A DNA stretch of 32,246 nucleotides from Mediterraneibacter glycyrrhizinilyticus (GCF_016902345.1 NZ_JACJLR010000035.1:1-32246); one strand, 5' to 3'. Positions 1 to 8,900 are shown, numbered from the stretch's first letter. Program-made: numbers and translations. The notes: generated by a model from the sequence alone, not told the origin.

Positions 1-61
1 AGAGACAATCCACTGGAGAATTAGGGGCTTAAAAAAGCCCGAATTCTCTGGGATTGCCTCT
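1..61 (-). terminator. Long near-perfect hairpin downstream of the branching-enzyme gene
   Basis: Bases 1-11 pair with 51-61, 16-22 with 42-48, and 25-30 with 35-40 around a four-base loop, so almost the whole 61 bases fold into one rod. The single mismatch in the outer arm (base 5 against base 57) is A-C in plus-strand RNA but G-U in minus-strand RNA, which favours transcription from the minus strand, the direction of glgB. It could be the glgB terminator or a dispersed palindromic repeat. The sequence where a U-run would lie on the minus strand is outside the window. Confidence 0.5.
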
Positions 62-69
62 TCCCTGCA

Positions 70-116
70 TGTCAGGGATTAAAAATCGGTATTAACCGAC
101 AGCCCCTGTCAGGGAT
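70..116. repeat. Short direct repeat flanking a small hairpin
   Basis: The ten bases TGTCAGGGAT occur at 70-79 and again at 107-116, 37 bases apart. Between them TCGGT (86-90) pairs with ACCGA (95-99) around a four-base loop. It lies between the long hairpin at 1-61 and the glgB stop codon. It may be part of the same 3' structure; no function is visible. Confidence 0.35.
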
Positions 117-130
117 ATGGAAAAGGAGTT

Positions 131-1978
131 CTATTTTTCTTTGATCAGATAATATTGCGCTGAAAACGGGGCAAGTGTAAATTCAAACACAGGTTTTCTG
201 GAGCCTGCTTTTTCCGCCAACGGTTTCTTGATGCTGTTCTGTCCGCTGCTGCGTTCTGCTCCGTCTGCCCGGTCCGCCCCGCCTTTTCCTCCGTATTCCG
301 GAAGTTCGCTGCTGAAGATCTGTTTCAGCTCTGCAGCATCCGGGATCTCAAGCTGATACCCGGCCTGCTCAACTCCGGAAAAATTGAAGACTGCGGCGAT
401 CCGCTCGTCCTTTCCGGTTCGCTCGAAGGCATAGATGCACTGTTCCTCAGAGTGGCAGTCCAGCCATAGGAATCCGTCCGAGTCATAATCTTTTTCAGAA
501 AATGCAGGATGCTCCAGGTAAAAGTGGTTTAAGTCGGTCATAAACCGGTGGAAATCCTGGTGGGCGGGATAGGTGAGCAGATCCCAGTCCTGTTCCCGCT
601 TCTCATCCCACTCCCGGAAGTGCCCGATCTCGTTGCCCATAAAATTCAGCTTCTTGCCCGGATGCGCGTACATATACATGTAAAATGCCCTTGCCTGCGG
701 AAACTTCATATCATAGTCCCCGAACATCTTCTGGAGGATGGTGGCTTTCCCGTGGACCACCTCATCGTGGGAGAGGGGAAGCAGATAATTCGAATCGTAG
801 TAGTATGCCATGGAGAAGGTGAGCTTATGGTAACACCCTCCACGGAAAAGGGGATCGATGCGGAAGTAGTCCAATGTGTCGTTCATCCAGCCCATGTCCC
901 ACTTATAATCAAACCCCAGCCCTCCGTTTTCCGGTGATTCAGTGACGCCCGGGAAACTGGTGGAGTCCTCGGCTGCCAGGATAGCGGAAGGATGCAGTTC
1001 TTTCAACCCCCGGTTCATGTTTTTTAAGAATTCCACGGCGTTGGAGTTGACGCCCCGCTCCGGTGTTCCCTGCCAGTAGATGGCCCGGCTGATGGCGTCC
1101 ATGCGGAGCCCGTCCATGTGGAACTCGGTCAGCCAGTAGTTGGCGGCGGACTGGAGAAAGCTTCTCACTTCCCCGCGGGAGTGCATGAAGTTGCAGCTTC
1201 CCCACTCACTCTGTCCCACCGCAGCGTGAGGATATTCATAGAGCGCCGTGCCGTCGTAATTTGCCAGAGCATAGTAATCCACCGCAAAATGAACGGGCAC
1301 AAAGTCAAGGATGATGCCGATGTCATTCTGATGGCAGGCATCTACGAAGGCTTTGAGCTGGTCCGCCGTTCCGTAGCGGGAAGTGGGGCTGAAAAAGCCG
1401 GTGCCCTGATAGCCCCAGGATTCGTCGCTTGGATATTCATTGAGGGGCATGATCTCCAGATAATTGTAGCCGTTCTCCTTCAGATAAGGGATCAGGATGT
1501 CTGTCATCTCCTCATAGTCATACCATGCGTCCGGTTCGGCGGAGGGCTTTTTGAAGGAGCCGAAGTGGATCTCGTAGATATTCAGGGGACCGCTGAGCCT
1601 GTCCGTGCGTTTCTTCATCCAGGCCGAGTCGCGGAAACAGTAAGCATCCATGTCCCGGATGATGGATGCGGTGTTGGGACGCAGCTCCATCCCGTATCCA
1701 TAAGGGTCGCAGTGGTCGATAAACTGTCCGGACTGATCATAGATCCGGTATTTGTACATCATTCCCGGGTGCGCGTTTTTTGAGGTAAACTCCCAGAAAT
1801 TTCCGTCATGGACTTTCTCCATGGGGCTCTCTTCCCAGTCGTTGAATTCTCCGATGACAGAGATCTTCGAGGCGGACGGGGCAAAGGTGCGGAAGACCAC
1901 GCCGCCCTTTTCCGTGTGCGCGCCCAGATACTTGTAAGCGTCGAATATTTTTCCAGTGTAGAATCCGTAAAAATCCAT
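131..1978 (-). CDS. glgB: 1,4-alpha-glucan (glycogen) branching enzyme
   Basis: This GH13 enzyme cuts alpha-1,4 glucan chains and re-attaches them as alpha-1,6 branches in cytoplasmic glycogen. The N-terminal beta-sandwich (about residues 15-110) is of the CBM48 type. The catalytic barrel carries the nucleophile D294 in DGLRMDAIS, the acid/base E337 in AAEDST and the transition-state D405 in LSHDEVVHGK. The reading frame is open to 2020, but the start at 1978 (MDFYGFYTG, 615 residues) has GGAGG six bases upstream, and the likely transcription start falls close to 2023. The C-terminal beta domain holds a Gly/Arg/Lys-rich low-complexity insert (about residues 565-595). No other glg gene is adjacent, so it stands as a single-gene unit. 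The family assignment is firm; the start is inferred from the ribosome site. Confidence 0.95.
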   Translation of the reverse strand: MDFYGFYTGKIFDAYKYLGAHTEKGGVVFRTFAPSASKISVIGEFNDWEESPMEKVHDGNFWEFTSKNAHPGMMYKYRIYDQSGQFIDHCDPYGYGMELRPNTASIIRDMDAYCFRDSAWMKKRTDRLSGPLNIYEIHFGSFKKPSAEPDAWYDYEEMTDILIPYLKENGYNYLEIMPLNEYPSDESWGYQGTGFFSPTSRYGTADQLKAFVDACHQNDIGIILDFVPVHFAVDYYALANYDGTALYEYPHAAVGQSEWGSCNFMHSRGEVRSFLQSAANYWLTEFHMDGLRMDAISRAIYWQGTPERGVNSNAVEFLKNMNRGLKELHPSAILAAEDSTSFPGVTESPENGGLGFDYKWDMGWMNDTLDYFRIDPLFRGGCYHKLTFSMAYYYDSNYLLPLSHDEVVHGKATILQKMFGDYDMKFPQARAFYMYMYAHPGKKLNFMGNEIGHFREWDEKREQDWDLLTYPAHQDFHRFMTDLNHFYLEHPAFSEKDYDSDGFLWLDCHSEEQCIYAFERTGKDERIAAVFNFSGVEQAGYQLEIPDAAELKQIFSSELPEYGGKGGADRADGAERSSGQNSIKKPLAEKAGSRKPVFEFTLAPFSAQYYLIKEK

Positions 1979-2029
1979 AATTACCTCCATAACAAATAAT
2001 AGACAGTAGTTGGTTTTCATTTTATAATA

Positions 2030-2058
2030 AGAATAGCTTCAAAAAATCAGGATGTCCA
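2030..2058 (-). promoter_or_regulatory. Probable sigma-A promoter of glgB
   Basis: On the minus strand TGGACA (2053-2058) and TATTCT (2030-2035) are separated by exactly 17 bases. Transcription would begin near 2023 and give a leader of about 45 bases to the ATG at 1978. This argues against the longer reading frame that opens at 2020. Confidence 0.5.
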
Positions 2059-2082
2059 CCGACAATCCCGGGGATGTGTCGG
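2059..2082. promoter_or_regulatory. Dyad between glgB and the TetR-family gene, candidate operator
   Basis: CCGACA at 2059-2064 is mirrored by TGTCGG at 2077-2082, and ATCCC/GGGAT continue the symmetry inward. The dyad sits directly upstream of the glgB -35 box, in the divergent intergenic region. A TetR-type repressor binding there could control glgB, its own gene, or both. This is inference from position and symmetry. Confidence 0.35.
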
Positions 2083-2192
2083 AAAACCGACTATTTCGAA
2101 AAAGTGTTGTTTATCATTGCTGCGCGGAAGAAAAAGTTTATGGAAGCTTATGACGGAAGCGCAGAATGAAGTGATATGCCAGGGAGGAGATC

Positions 2193-2726
2193 ATGGATCT
2201 GAGAATAGAAAAGACGCAGAGGGCGATCCGCAATGCATTTATCGAACTGAGATCAAAGAAACCGCTGGAGAAGATCACAGTGAAGGAGCTGTGCGCCGAG
2301 GCGTGCATCAACAAATCCACCTTTTATTCTCATTATGAAGATATCTATGCGCTTTCCGAAGCGATGGAGAAAGAGACGGTCGCATCGATCATAAACGGGA
2401 TCGAACATCTGAAAGAATACACATTTGAGAATTCGGATGCATTTACAAGAGAACTGTGCCTGGCGTTCATGTCACAGATCTCGCTTATCAATATTATTTT
2501 TTCGGGAAAAGAGCAGAACCATCTCGGGAATCAGCTTGATCGGGAGTTAAAGAAGGTGATTTACAGAAAATACCCCGAGTATGAGAAGGACGTGGAGAAA
2601 AATATCCTTCTGTCCTACTGCATACAGGGGGCATATCACGCGTATCTGAGCAACCCGGAGGCAGATACGGAAGTCTTTGTGCGCACGGTGGAAAACATTG
2701 TCAAGTGTTTACGGCCGCTGGTGTGA
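2193..2726 (+). CDS. TetR/AcrR-family transcriptional regulator
   Basis: A 177-residue one-component DNA-binding repressor of the TetR type. The helix-turn-helix is at about residues 28-50 (ITVKELCAEACINKSTFYSH), which matches the family pattern ending in FYxHF/Y; the rest would be the helical ligand and dimer domain, with no recognisable ligand signature. The start is preceded by GGGAGGAG at a proper distance. It is divergent from glgB and convergent with the aldo/keto reductase gene, overlapping the end of that gene by 18 bases. Its target is unknown: the intergenic dyad at 2059-2082 is a candidate. The length is on the short side of the family but no segment is obviously missing. Confidence 0.88.
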   Translation: MDLRIEKTQRAIRNAFIELRSKKPLEKITVKELCAEACINKSTFYSHYEDIYALSEAMEKETVASIINGIEHLKEYTFENSDAFTRELCLAFMSQISLINIIFSGKEQNHLGNQLDRELKKVIYRKYPEYEKDVEKNILLSYCIQGAYHAYLSNPEADTEVFVRTVENIVKCLRPLV

Positions 2727-3716
2727 AGCAGCAGTATTCTGCGCCATCACGCCCACCAGTTTGTGAGGAATGTAGGGCTCTTCGAGATAAGCGAGCTCTT
2801 CAGCAGTCAGTTCCAGGTCCACTGCATTTGCCGCTCCTTCCACATGATGGAACCTGGTAGCGCCCACCACCGGGGAAGTGACCTTTGTCAGGAGCCAGGC
2901 AAGGGAGATTTCGGTCATGGTCACCCCGCGCTTTTCCGCGATCTCGGCGACACGGTCGATGATCACCTGGTCCTGAGCGGCGGTATCACCGTATTTGAGC
3001 TGGGCGTAGCTGTCCTCGGACAGGCGTTTTGAAGTCTCTCCTCTGTGTTTGGAGAGCCGTCCGCCAGCAAGGGCGCTGTAGGGAGTCAGGGCGATATTGT
3101 CCTCCTGACAGAAGGGAACCATCTCCCTCTCCTCCTCGCGGAAGATCAGATTGTAATGTCCCTGCACGGAAACGAATTTTGCGAAGCCTTCTTTTTCTGC
3201 CAGTGCATTGGCTTTGGCAAGCTGCCAGGCAAAGCAGTTGGAGATGCCGATATAGCGGGCCTTTCCGGCTTTTACCATCCGGTTGAGTCCGTCCAGGATA
3301 TCGTAGATGGGGGTCTGGTGGTCCCACATATGATAGATGTAGAGGTCCACATGGTCCATTCCCAGATTTTCCAGGCTCTTGTCCAGCATAGTCTCGATAT
3401 GCTGCTGTCCGGTCACGCCTGCCACGATCTCCTCGGGCGTGCGGGGGAGAAATTTGGTCGCCACCACCACGTCGTCCCGTCTGGCAAAGTCTTTCAGCGC
3501 TCTTCCCAGGTACTGTTCGCTGGTCCCGCTCTGGTAAGCGATGGCAGTGTCAAAGAAATTGATGCCCAGGTCCAGCCCATGCTTTATGATCTCGCGGCTG
3601 TGCGCCTCGTCCAGGGTCCAGGTGTGCTGCCCGTGTGCAGCATCTCCAAATCCCATACATCCCATGCAGATGCGGGATACGTTCAGGTCAGAATTCCCCA
3701 ATTTTGTATACTTCAT
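2709..3716 (-). CDS. Aldo/keto reductase
   Basis: A 335-residue NAD(P)H-dependent oxidoreductase of the AKR (TIM-barrel) superfamily, acting on carbonyl compounds in the cytoplasm. The catalytic tetrad is complete: D56 and Y61 in FFDTAIAYQSG, K88 in VVATKF and H129 in DLYIYHMWD. The N-terminus (KYTKLGNSDLNVSRICMGCM) is typical of the family, and the C-terminal part carries the cofactor-binding stretch around VVGATRFHHVEGA. The start has AAGGAG eight to nine bases upstream. Its 3' end overlaps the TetR gene on the other strand by 18 bases, so the two transcripts are antisense at their ends. The substrate cannot be told from sequence. Confidence 0.93.
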   Translation of the reverse strand: MKYTKLGNSDLNVSRICMGCMGFGDAAHGQHTWTLDEAHSREIIKHGLDLGINFFDTAIAYQSGTSEQYLGRALKDFARRDDVVVATKFLPRTPEEIVAGVTGQQHIETMLDKSLENLGMDHVDLYIYHMWDHQTPIYDILDGLNRMVKAGKARYIGISNCFAWQLAKANALAEKEGFAKFVSVQGHYNLIFREEEREMVPFCQEDNIALTPYSALAGGRLSKHRGETSKRLSEDSYAQLKYGDTAAQDQVIIDRVAEIAEKRGVTMTEISLAWLLTKVTSPVVGATRFHHVEGAANAVDLELTAEELAYLEEPYIPHKLVGVMAQNTAASHQRP

Positions 3717-3894
3717 AATACGCTCCTTTTCCTATTCCTGAGTGCGGGTGGAACTCGTGACCAGGAATAGGAGTCTGTCTGTTTTAGTTCTTTTTTATGG
3801 TTATCAGATGCTTCTATTTTATTTCTCTGACAGCGGAAAGTCTAATGCTTTTTTCAGATCACGGAAGATGCTTTTCGTGTATAACTGCAATGTA

Positions 3895-3910
3895 AAGTCA
3901 ATATCGACTT
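3895..3910. promoter_or_regulatory. Dyad upstream of the small-protein gene
   Basis: AAGTC (3895-3899) is mirrored by GACTT (3906-3910) around a six-base centre. It lies about 45 bases upstream of a possible -10 box (TATGAT at 3955-3960) for the small gene at 4012. It could be an operator; position is the only evidence. Otherwise the stretch 3717-3994 holds no gene that I can support. Confidence 0.25.
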
Positions 3911-3954
3911 AGAAAAGGTCAAAAAAACACCTGTTTTTACGGATTCTCTTGCGC

Positions 3955-3960
3955 TATGAT
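3955..3960 (+). promoter_or_regulatory. Possible -10 box of the small-protein gene
   Basis: TATGAT lies 51 bases before the start codon of the 40-residue gene. No good -35 box is found at 16-18 bases upstream, where the sequence is T-rich (TGTTTT at 3932-3937). The promoter is therefore weak or activator-dependent, if real. Confidence 0.3.
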
Positions 3961-4011
3961 ATAGGCGTAACAGGGAAACAGATAAGAAAAAATGAAAAGG
4001 AGATAAAGATT

Positions 4012-4134
4012 ATGAGTATGATTATAAACGCAGTTAAAAATTATTTCACATCTAACACAGAGATGATCAATGCAGGGCTTCTTCTTCTGAACGGCAACGT
4101 TGATGCATATGGACTGTACAAGTCAATGAGATAA
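4012..4134 (+). CDS. Small protein of unknown function (40 residues)
   Basis: I do not recognise this protein. The sequence is MSMIINAVKNYFTSNTEMIN followed by a hydrophobic AGLLLLNGN and a short tail ending in GLYKSMR. The ribosome site AAAAGGAGATA is strong and correctly spaced for the ATG at 4012, and the gene is followed after about 50 bases by a long rho-independent terminator. The gene therefore has its own translation start and 3' end and is not a shadow of another gene. The upstream in-frame ATG at 3949 lacks a ribosome site. The composition (mixed polar and hydrophobic, no signal peptide, no cysteines) fits an amphipathic small regulatory or structural protein. It stands alone between the aldo/keto reductase gene and a decayed region. 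Confidence 0.65.
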   Translation: MSMIINAVKNYFTSNTEMINAGLLLLNGNVDAYGLYKSMR

Positions 4135-4185
4135 TGCTCAGAGGTACAGTGCAGGATGAAAGAACTGAATAACAGATCAAAGGGA

Positions 4186-4235
4186 AAGAACCGGAAGATG
4201 TTTAGGTAAGAAAAACATTTTCCGGTTCTTTTCTT
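4186..4235 (+). terminator. Rho-independent terminator of the small-protein gene
   Basis: AAGAACCGGAA (4186-4196) pairs with TTCCGGTTCTT (4220-4230), and ATGTTT inside pairs with AAACAT, making a stem of about 17 pairs with one mismatch around a nine-base loop. It is followed by a T-rich TTCTTAATT. Confidence 0.8.
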
Positions 4236-4273
4236 AATTCCGGATAAGATGAGCCCTCCCGCTTTATCCTTAA

Positions 4274-4468
4274 ATCGCTGAGGACCCGGGACCGGACAGG
4301 CAGGTCCTCGTCAGACAGGAAATGTTCCGGGAGCTGATCGACGACGGAGTGATCACAGAACTTCAGATGCAGGGATATCTTGTTACCAGAGATTTCCGCC
4401 GGAGAAGGCGCAAAAAGGACGGCGTGGAATACGGCTGGGCGATCGCAGTGTACACGACGCCGGAGATC
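4274..4468 (+). pseudogene. Protein-like coding scrap, probably a gene remnant
   Basis: The frame from 4274 reads as convincing protein (for example MFRELIDDGVITELQMQGYL, then an Arg/Lys-rich run and YGWAIAVYTTPE) but opens directly after a stop codon without a start or ribosome site. It loses protein character after about 4468, where an inverted repeat (4461-4480) begins. It looks like an internal or C-terminal piece of a larger gene whose other parts are gone. I cannot name the family. The alternative is a chance open frame. Confidence 0.3.
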
Positions 4469-4480
4469 GGAACTTCTCCG
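4461..4480. repeat. Inverted repeat at the meeting point of two coding scraps
   Basis: CGGAGA (4461-4466) is mirrored perfectly by TCTCCG (4475-4480) around eight bases. It lies just where the plus-strand scrap from the left and the minus-strand scrap from the right both stop looking like protein. It may be a rearrangement joint or a small hairpin. Confidence 0.35.
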
Positions 4481-4632
4481 ACCATTTTCCATTTATTTAA
4501 AGCAGCCGTGTGCTCCACCGGGATTCGAACCCCATCCAGTACGGTCCGATCCTCTTCCTCGCAGCAAGCGATGAGGGCGCACTCTTTTCCTGTCTTAAAT
4601 GATCTTCCAAGATCCTGTATGCTATTTATCAT
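4481..4632 (-). pseudogene. Possible gene fragment translationally coupled to the Rpn-like gene
   Basis: An ATG at 4632 overlaps the last codons of the upstream Rpn-like gene by 11 bases, an arrangement typical of coupled genes. The frame reads MINSIQDLGRSFKTGKECAL and continues to about KWKMVGEVP at 4470-4481, after which the frame stays open but only mirrors the plus-strand scrap. I do not recognise the protein. It is either a short coupled gene that has lost its 3' end or a chance overlap. Confidence 0.3.
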
Positions 4633-5563
4633 ATTGCTTTAAAAAGTTTTCAGTTTCTTCAAGCGTAAGAGAATATTTGCTCATGAGTTTCTGAGTGATC
4701 TCCTCGTCAGAAATAGGATGATCTGCCTGCATCTCCCGCAAAGCAGAGATAAGCTGACGGATGCCGTTTTTCCGTTCCGCATTAAGACCTTTATCATATC
4801 CCTCATCAAATCCTTCACGCTTTACTGCTTTTTCATATTTTTCCAGATCGAATGTTTCCAATATCACATGGATCACCTCCGCTTTCTGCGAAGTCAGGAT
4901 ATCCGCTAAGATGTCATTCTGAATACATTCATCTACAGACAGAGATGCAGCCTGTGGAAGCGGAAGACCAGAATCAAGATTCCGCCGTACGGTATCTACA
5001 AAGATGGCATATTCTTTCAGACGTCTGCACTTTTCCAGCAGTTCATTATTGTGCCCGTAATTGATATTGAGCATGAGTGAGGTGCACTGCAGGCATGGTT
5101 CCATTCCTGCTGGCGGAGTCTCAAACAGGTCTGATAATTTCAGAAGCTGCCGGTCCGGTTCATTTTTTGTTCCGTTGTAGAAGACAATGTGCTGTGGAAA
5201 GGGAAGCTTTTTAGGGGCGCTGCTGTAGATGTTGATGTTATGTTTTGCTATATGATCTTCATACATCCTTGCAAAGTACAGTAATGCCCTTGTCGGCATG
5301 TTCGGGTTGAATGTACTCTGATGTTCATACAGATTAAGAACGACACTGACAAGAAAGCCGAGATCATTTTTCATGGAAAGATATAGTGCATTTTCCAGAG
5401 TTGTGATCTCCAGATCATCCGGATTTGTATAATCTGTGCCATTAATAGCGTTATATAAGGAGAGCAGGTCTTCCTTTTTGCTGAACACCAGGCGAAACAG
5501 CCGGTCTTTGTACTGGCGGTTTACAGCCGGATATTCCTGACTGTTATTTAATTTTTTGTCCAA
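4622..5563 (-). CDS. Rpn-family recombination-promoting nuclease / PD-(D/E)XK transposase-like protein
   Basis: A 313-residue protein of the group annotated as Rpn-family nuclease or putative transposase. The N-terminus (NRQYKDRLFRLVFSKKEDLL) and the PD-(D/E)XK core with D67, E80 and Q82 (NDLGF...YEHQS) are typical and appear intact. The C-terminal part is a variable charged helical tail with a GFDEGYDKG segment. E. coli RpnA is known to promote recA-independent recombination and to cut DNA; the role of the Firmicutes copies is uncertain. The start is a TTG preceded by GGAGGTG at a suitable distance, and no ATG gives a better fit. No terminal inverted repeats were found around it, so it is not an evident insertion sequence. 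A coding scrap overlaps its 3' end. Confidence 0.88.
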   Translation of the reverse strand: MDKKLNNSQEYPAVNRQYKDRLFRLVFSKKEDLLSLYNAINGTDYTNPDDLEITTLENALYLSMKNDLGFLVSVVLNLYEHQSTFNPNMPTRALLYFARMYEDHIAKHNINIYSSAPKKLPFPQHIVFYNGTKNEPDRQLLKLSDLFETPPAGMEPCLQCTSLMLNINYGHNNELLEKCRRLKEYAIFVDTVRRNLDSGLPLPQAASLSVDECIQNDILADILTSQKAEVIHVILETFDLEKYEKAVKREGFDEGYDKGLNAERKNGIRQLISALREMQADHPISDEEITQKLMSKYSLTLEETENFLKQYDK

Positions 5564-5593
5564 TAAACTACACCTCCATTATAGGAAAAAAAA

Positions 5594-5622
5594 AGAATAG
5601 CTGCAACCTTCTGTGAGCTCAA
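5594..5622 (-). promoter_or_regulatory. Probable promoter of the Rpn-like gene
   Basis: On the minus strand TTGAGC (5617-5622) and TATTCT (5594-5599) are separated by 17 bases and lie about 30 bases upstream of the TTG start. Confidence 0.45.
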
Positions 5623-5948
5623 ACAAAAGGAAATCTGTGGCGGAGACCGCCGGAAACATGTGAAAACCAGACGCTGTTATAAATACAGCTTAGGGAAAAG
5701 AAAATCCCGTTTGTTGTCTGATTATTGTACAGGAAAAATACGGACAAAACAATATGGCAGGATGCACAAAAACAGATTAAAACCGCTTCTGTCCACACGG
5801 GCAATGTCAGCAGGTAATGTGTGATACCTGAGCATGAGGGTGGCGGTTTCAAATCCTCTGTGCTAAAATTAAAACTGGAAATTTTTGAGACAATACAGAA
5901 AAATACAGCAAGATAAAGTACCGCGGCAAAGTACGAGAGGTGATCACA
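5623..5948. other. Intergenic stretch without a supported gene
   Basis: This AT-rich stretch between two divergent genes holds a perfect six-base hairpin (CAGGTA/TACCTG, 5811-5830) and no convincing open frame. A minus-strand frame at 5619-5852 has no ribosome site and a composition unlike the neighbours. The promoter of the downstream nuclease-helicase gene must lie here, but no clear -35/-10 pair was found. Confidence 0.4.
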
Positions 5949-8900
5949 ATGTACATAGCAGATTTACATATCCATTCCCGCTATTCCCGGGCGACCAGCA
6001 AGGACTGTACTCCGGAGTATCTTGACCTCTGGGCGAGACGGAAAGGGATCCACATCGTGGGGACAGGCGACTTTACCCACCCGGCGTGGAGGGAGGAGCT
6101 GACAGAAAAGCTGGAACCGTCAGAGGACGGGCTCTATGTTTTGAAGAAGGAATACCGGATTCGGGACAGTGAAGTGCCCGGTGAGATGATCCCACGCTTT
6201 GTGATCACAGGGGAGATCAGTTCGATTTATAAGAAAAACGGAAAAGTGCGCAAGGTCCACAGTCTGATCCTGCTCCCCGGGCTTGAGGACGCGGAGAAGA
6301 TCTCGGCAAAATTGGAGCAGATCGGGAATATCCATTCGGATGGCCGCCCGATCCTGGGGCTGGACTGTCATGACCTGCTGGAGATCCTGCTGGAACTGTG
6401 TCCGGAGGCAGTCTATGTCCCGGCACATATCTGGACTCCTCACTTTTCCCTGTTCGGGGCATTCTCCGGGTTTGACACGGTGGAGGAGTGTTTCGGAGAT
6501 CTTACGCCATACATCCATGCTATGGAGACAGGGCTTTCCTCGGACCCGCCGATGAACTGGAGGGTATCTGCGCTGGACCGCTTCCAGCTGATCTCCAATT
6601 CGGACGCGCATTCCCCGGCGAAGCTGGGGCGGGAGGCCAATCTGTTTGATATCCCCATGTCCTACGGAGCGCTGGCGCATGCGATCCAGACGGGGGAGGG
6701 GCTTGACGGTACGATCGAGTTCTTCCCGGAGGAAGGAAAGTATCATATGGACGGGCACCGGAAATGCAACCTCTGCCTGACGCCCTCGGAGACCATGAGA
6801 TATAACGGGAAATGCCCGGTGTGCGGCAGGAAGATCACTATTGGCGTTTCCCATCGCGTGGAGGAACTCTCTGACCGGGCGGAAGGATATATAAGGGAAA
6901 ATACAAAACGGTTTGAGAGCCTGGTTCCCCTTCCGGAAGTCATCGGGGCATCTATCGGGGCGTCGGCAGCGAGCAAAAAGGTGGACCGGGAGTATCACCG
7001 GCTCCTCTCCGAGCTGGGACCGGAATTTGACATCCTGAGGACCTTTCCTCTGGAGGAGATCCACAGAGTGTCCGGAACCAGACTCGCGGAAGGGATCGGC
7101 CGGCTGCGCAGCGGTCAGGTGGAGCGGATCCCGGGATTCGACGGGGAGTACGGCGTGATCAGGCTGTTCACTGCGGAGGAGCTGAATAACACAGAGGGAC
7201 AGATGAATTTCTTTGATCTGCTGGGAAACAGCACGGTCGTATGGAATGAAAATACGAACGAAGAAAAGAAAAAAGTGTCTCCGGAGCTTGCGAAGAGGCA
7301 GAATACAGAGCAGAACAGGGCGGAAGAAGGCACAGAAGAAGCTGTGAAAGAAGAGACGAATGAAGGTTCGAAGATAGATCAAAAAGAAGACACAAAAGAG
7401 GTTGTGGAGACAGGCATGGATACTGGGAAGACGAACCAGTCTGCCCTGCGTCTGAACCCGGAGCAGGAGTATGCGGTCCGGTGCAGTTCTCCCCGCATTG
7501 CCGTAAAAGCAGGGCCGGGGACCGGGAAGACCAAGACACTGGTCTCAAGGCTCCGTTATCTGCTGGAATACCGGAAGGTGAAGCCGTCGGATATCACCGC
7601 GGTCACATTTACCAACCAGGCGGCACAGGAGATGCGGGAGAGGATCGAGAGAGAGACGGGAAAGAAACAGGCAGCCCGCTCCATGCAGATTGGGACGTTC
7701 CACGCGATCTGTCTGGATTTCCTGAAAGGACAGGGAGAGGATTCTTCGCTTATGACAGAGGAAGAGCAGCGCAGGCTGGCGGAGGAGACCATTGTCGAGA
7801 GCGGGATCTCATTGAACGCCGGGAGGTTCCTTGAAGCGGTCTCCAGATACAAATCCGGGATGAAAGCGGACCTGTCTGAAGAACAGATACCGGAGGCAGC
7901 GTGGCAGCAGGCACAGAAACTTTATGAATCGAAAAAGGATGCCCGGAAACTCTGGGATTTTGACGACCTTCTTCTTCGGACCGCACAGAGGATAGAAAGC
8001 GGGGAAGTCTCTGACGGATGGGAGAAGCGGTTCAGATATCTGCTGGTGGATGAATTTCAGGACATCAACCCGGCACAGTTCACCCTGGTGAAGCTGTGGA
8101 GCCGTGCAGGAAGGGAACTCTTCGTGATCGGAGACCCGGACCAGTCTATCTACGGGTTCCGAGGGGCAGATGCAGAATGCTTTGAGAAGCTTAAGAAAGA
8201 ATATAGTGACCTTGAGACAGTGGCCTTGAAGGAAAATTATCGCTCCTCGCCTCAGATTCTGAATGCGGCGATGGCAGTGATCTCGCAGGAAGAGGGAGGG
8301 GAAGAGGAAGGTGCGGAAGAAAGAGAACAGAAAGGGGATTCCGGTCTCAACGCCGGTCAGCGGCTTCTTCACCCCAACTGCCGGGACAATGTTCCTGTGC
8401 GCCTGATCCGTGCGGGAAGTCCCATGGGAGAGGCGATATTTATCGCCAAGGAGATCAACCGCCTGGTCGGCGGCATTGGAATGCTGGAAGCACATCAGGC
8501 GTCATGGGAGCTGGGAGAACGCAGGCCGAGAGGATTTGAAGAGATCGCAGTTCTGTGCAGGACGCACCACCAGGCAGAACTGGTGGAGAAATGTCTGAAA
8601 AAGGAAAGCATCCCCTATATTATGGCCGGGCGGGAAGATTTCCTTCAGGAAGGGACCGTACAGGGCAGTCTCTCTTTCTTCCGGTATCTGGAAGATCCGG
8701 AGGCTCTCTCTGTCATGAGGATCAGTGCGGAACAGCTCTGGAAGCTGGAGTGGAATGACATGACAGCGGAAGTCGTCCGTTCCGCTGCGGAGAAGTTCCG
8801 GCCGCTCTATCAAAAGAAGAAACCGCAGAAGTTTCTGGAGGAATGGATGGAAGAGATGGGAATCTCGGAGGATCCGGCCATGCAGAGGCTTCTTCAGATG

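Noticed and set aside
4511-4536. GGGATTCGAACCC resembling the T-arm of a tRNA on the minus strand
   Set aside because: No acceptor, D or anticodon stem can be formed with the neighbouring bases, and the second pair of the T-stem fails.
5619-5852. 77-codon minus-strand frame upstream of the Rpn-like gene
   Set aside because: No ribosome site, Cys/Phe-rich composition unlike the neighbours, and it overlaps the likely promoter of the Rpn-like gene.
6120-7382. 420-codon open frame on the minus strand
   Set aside because: It is antisense to the conserved EndoQ domain, has no family features and no ribosome site; it arises from codon bias of the real gene.
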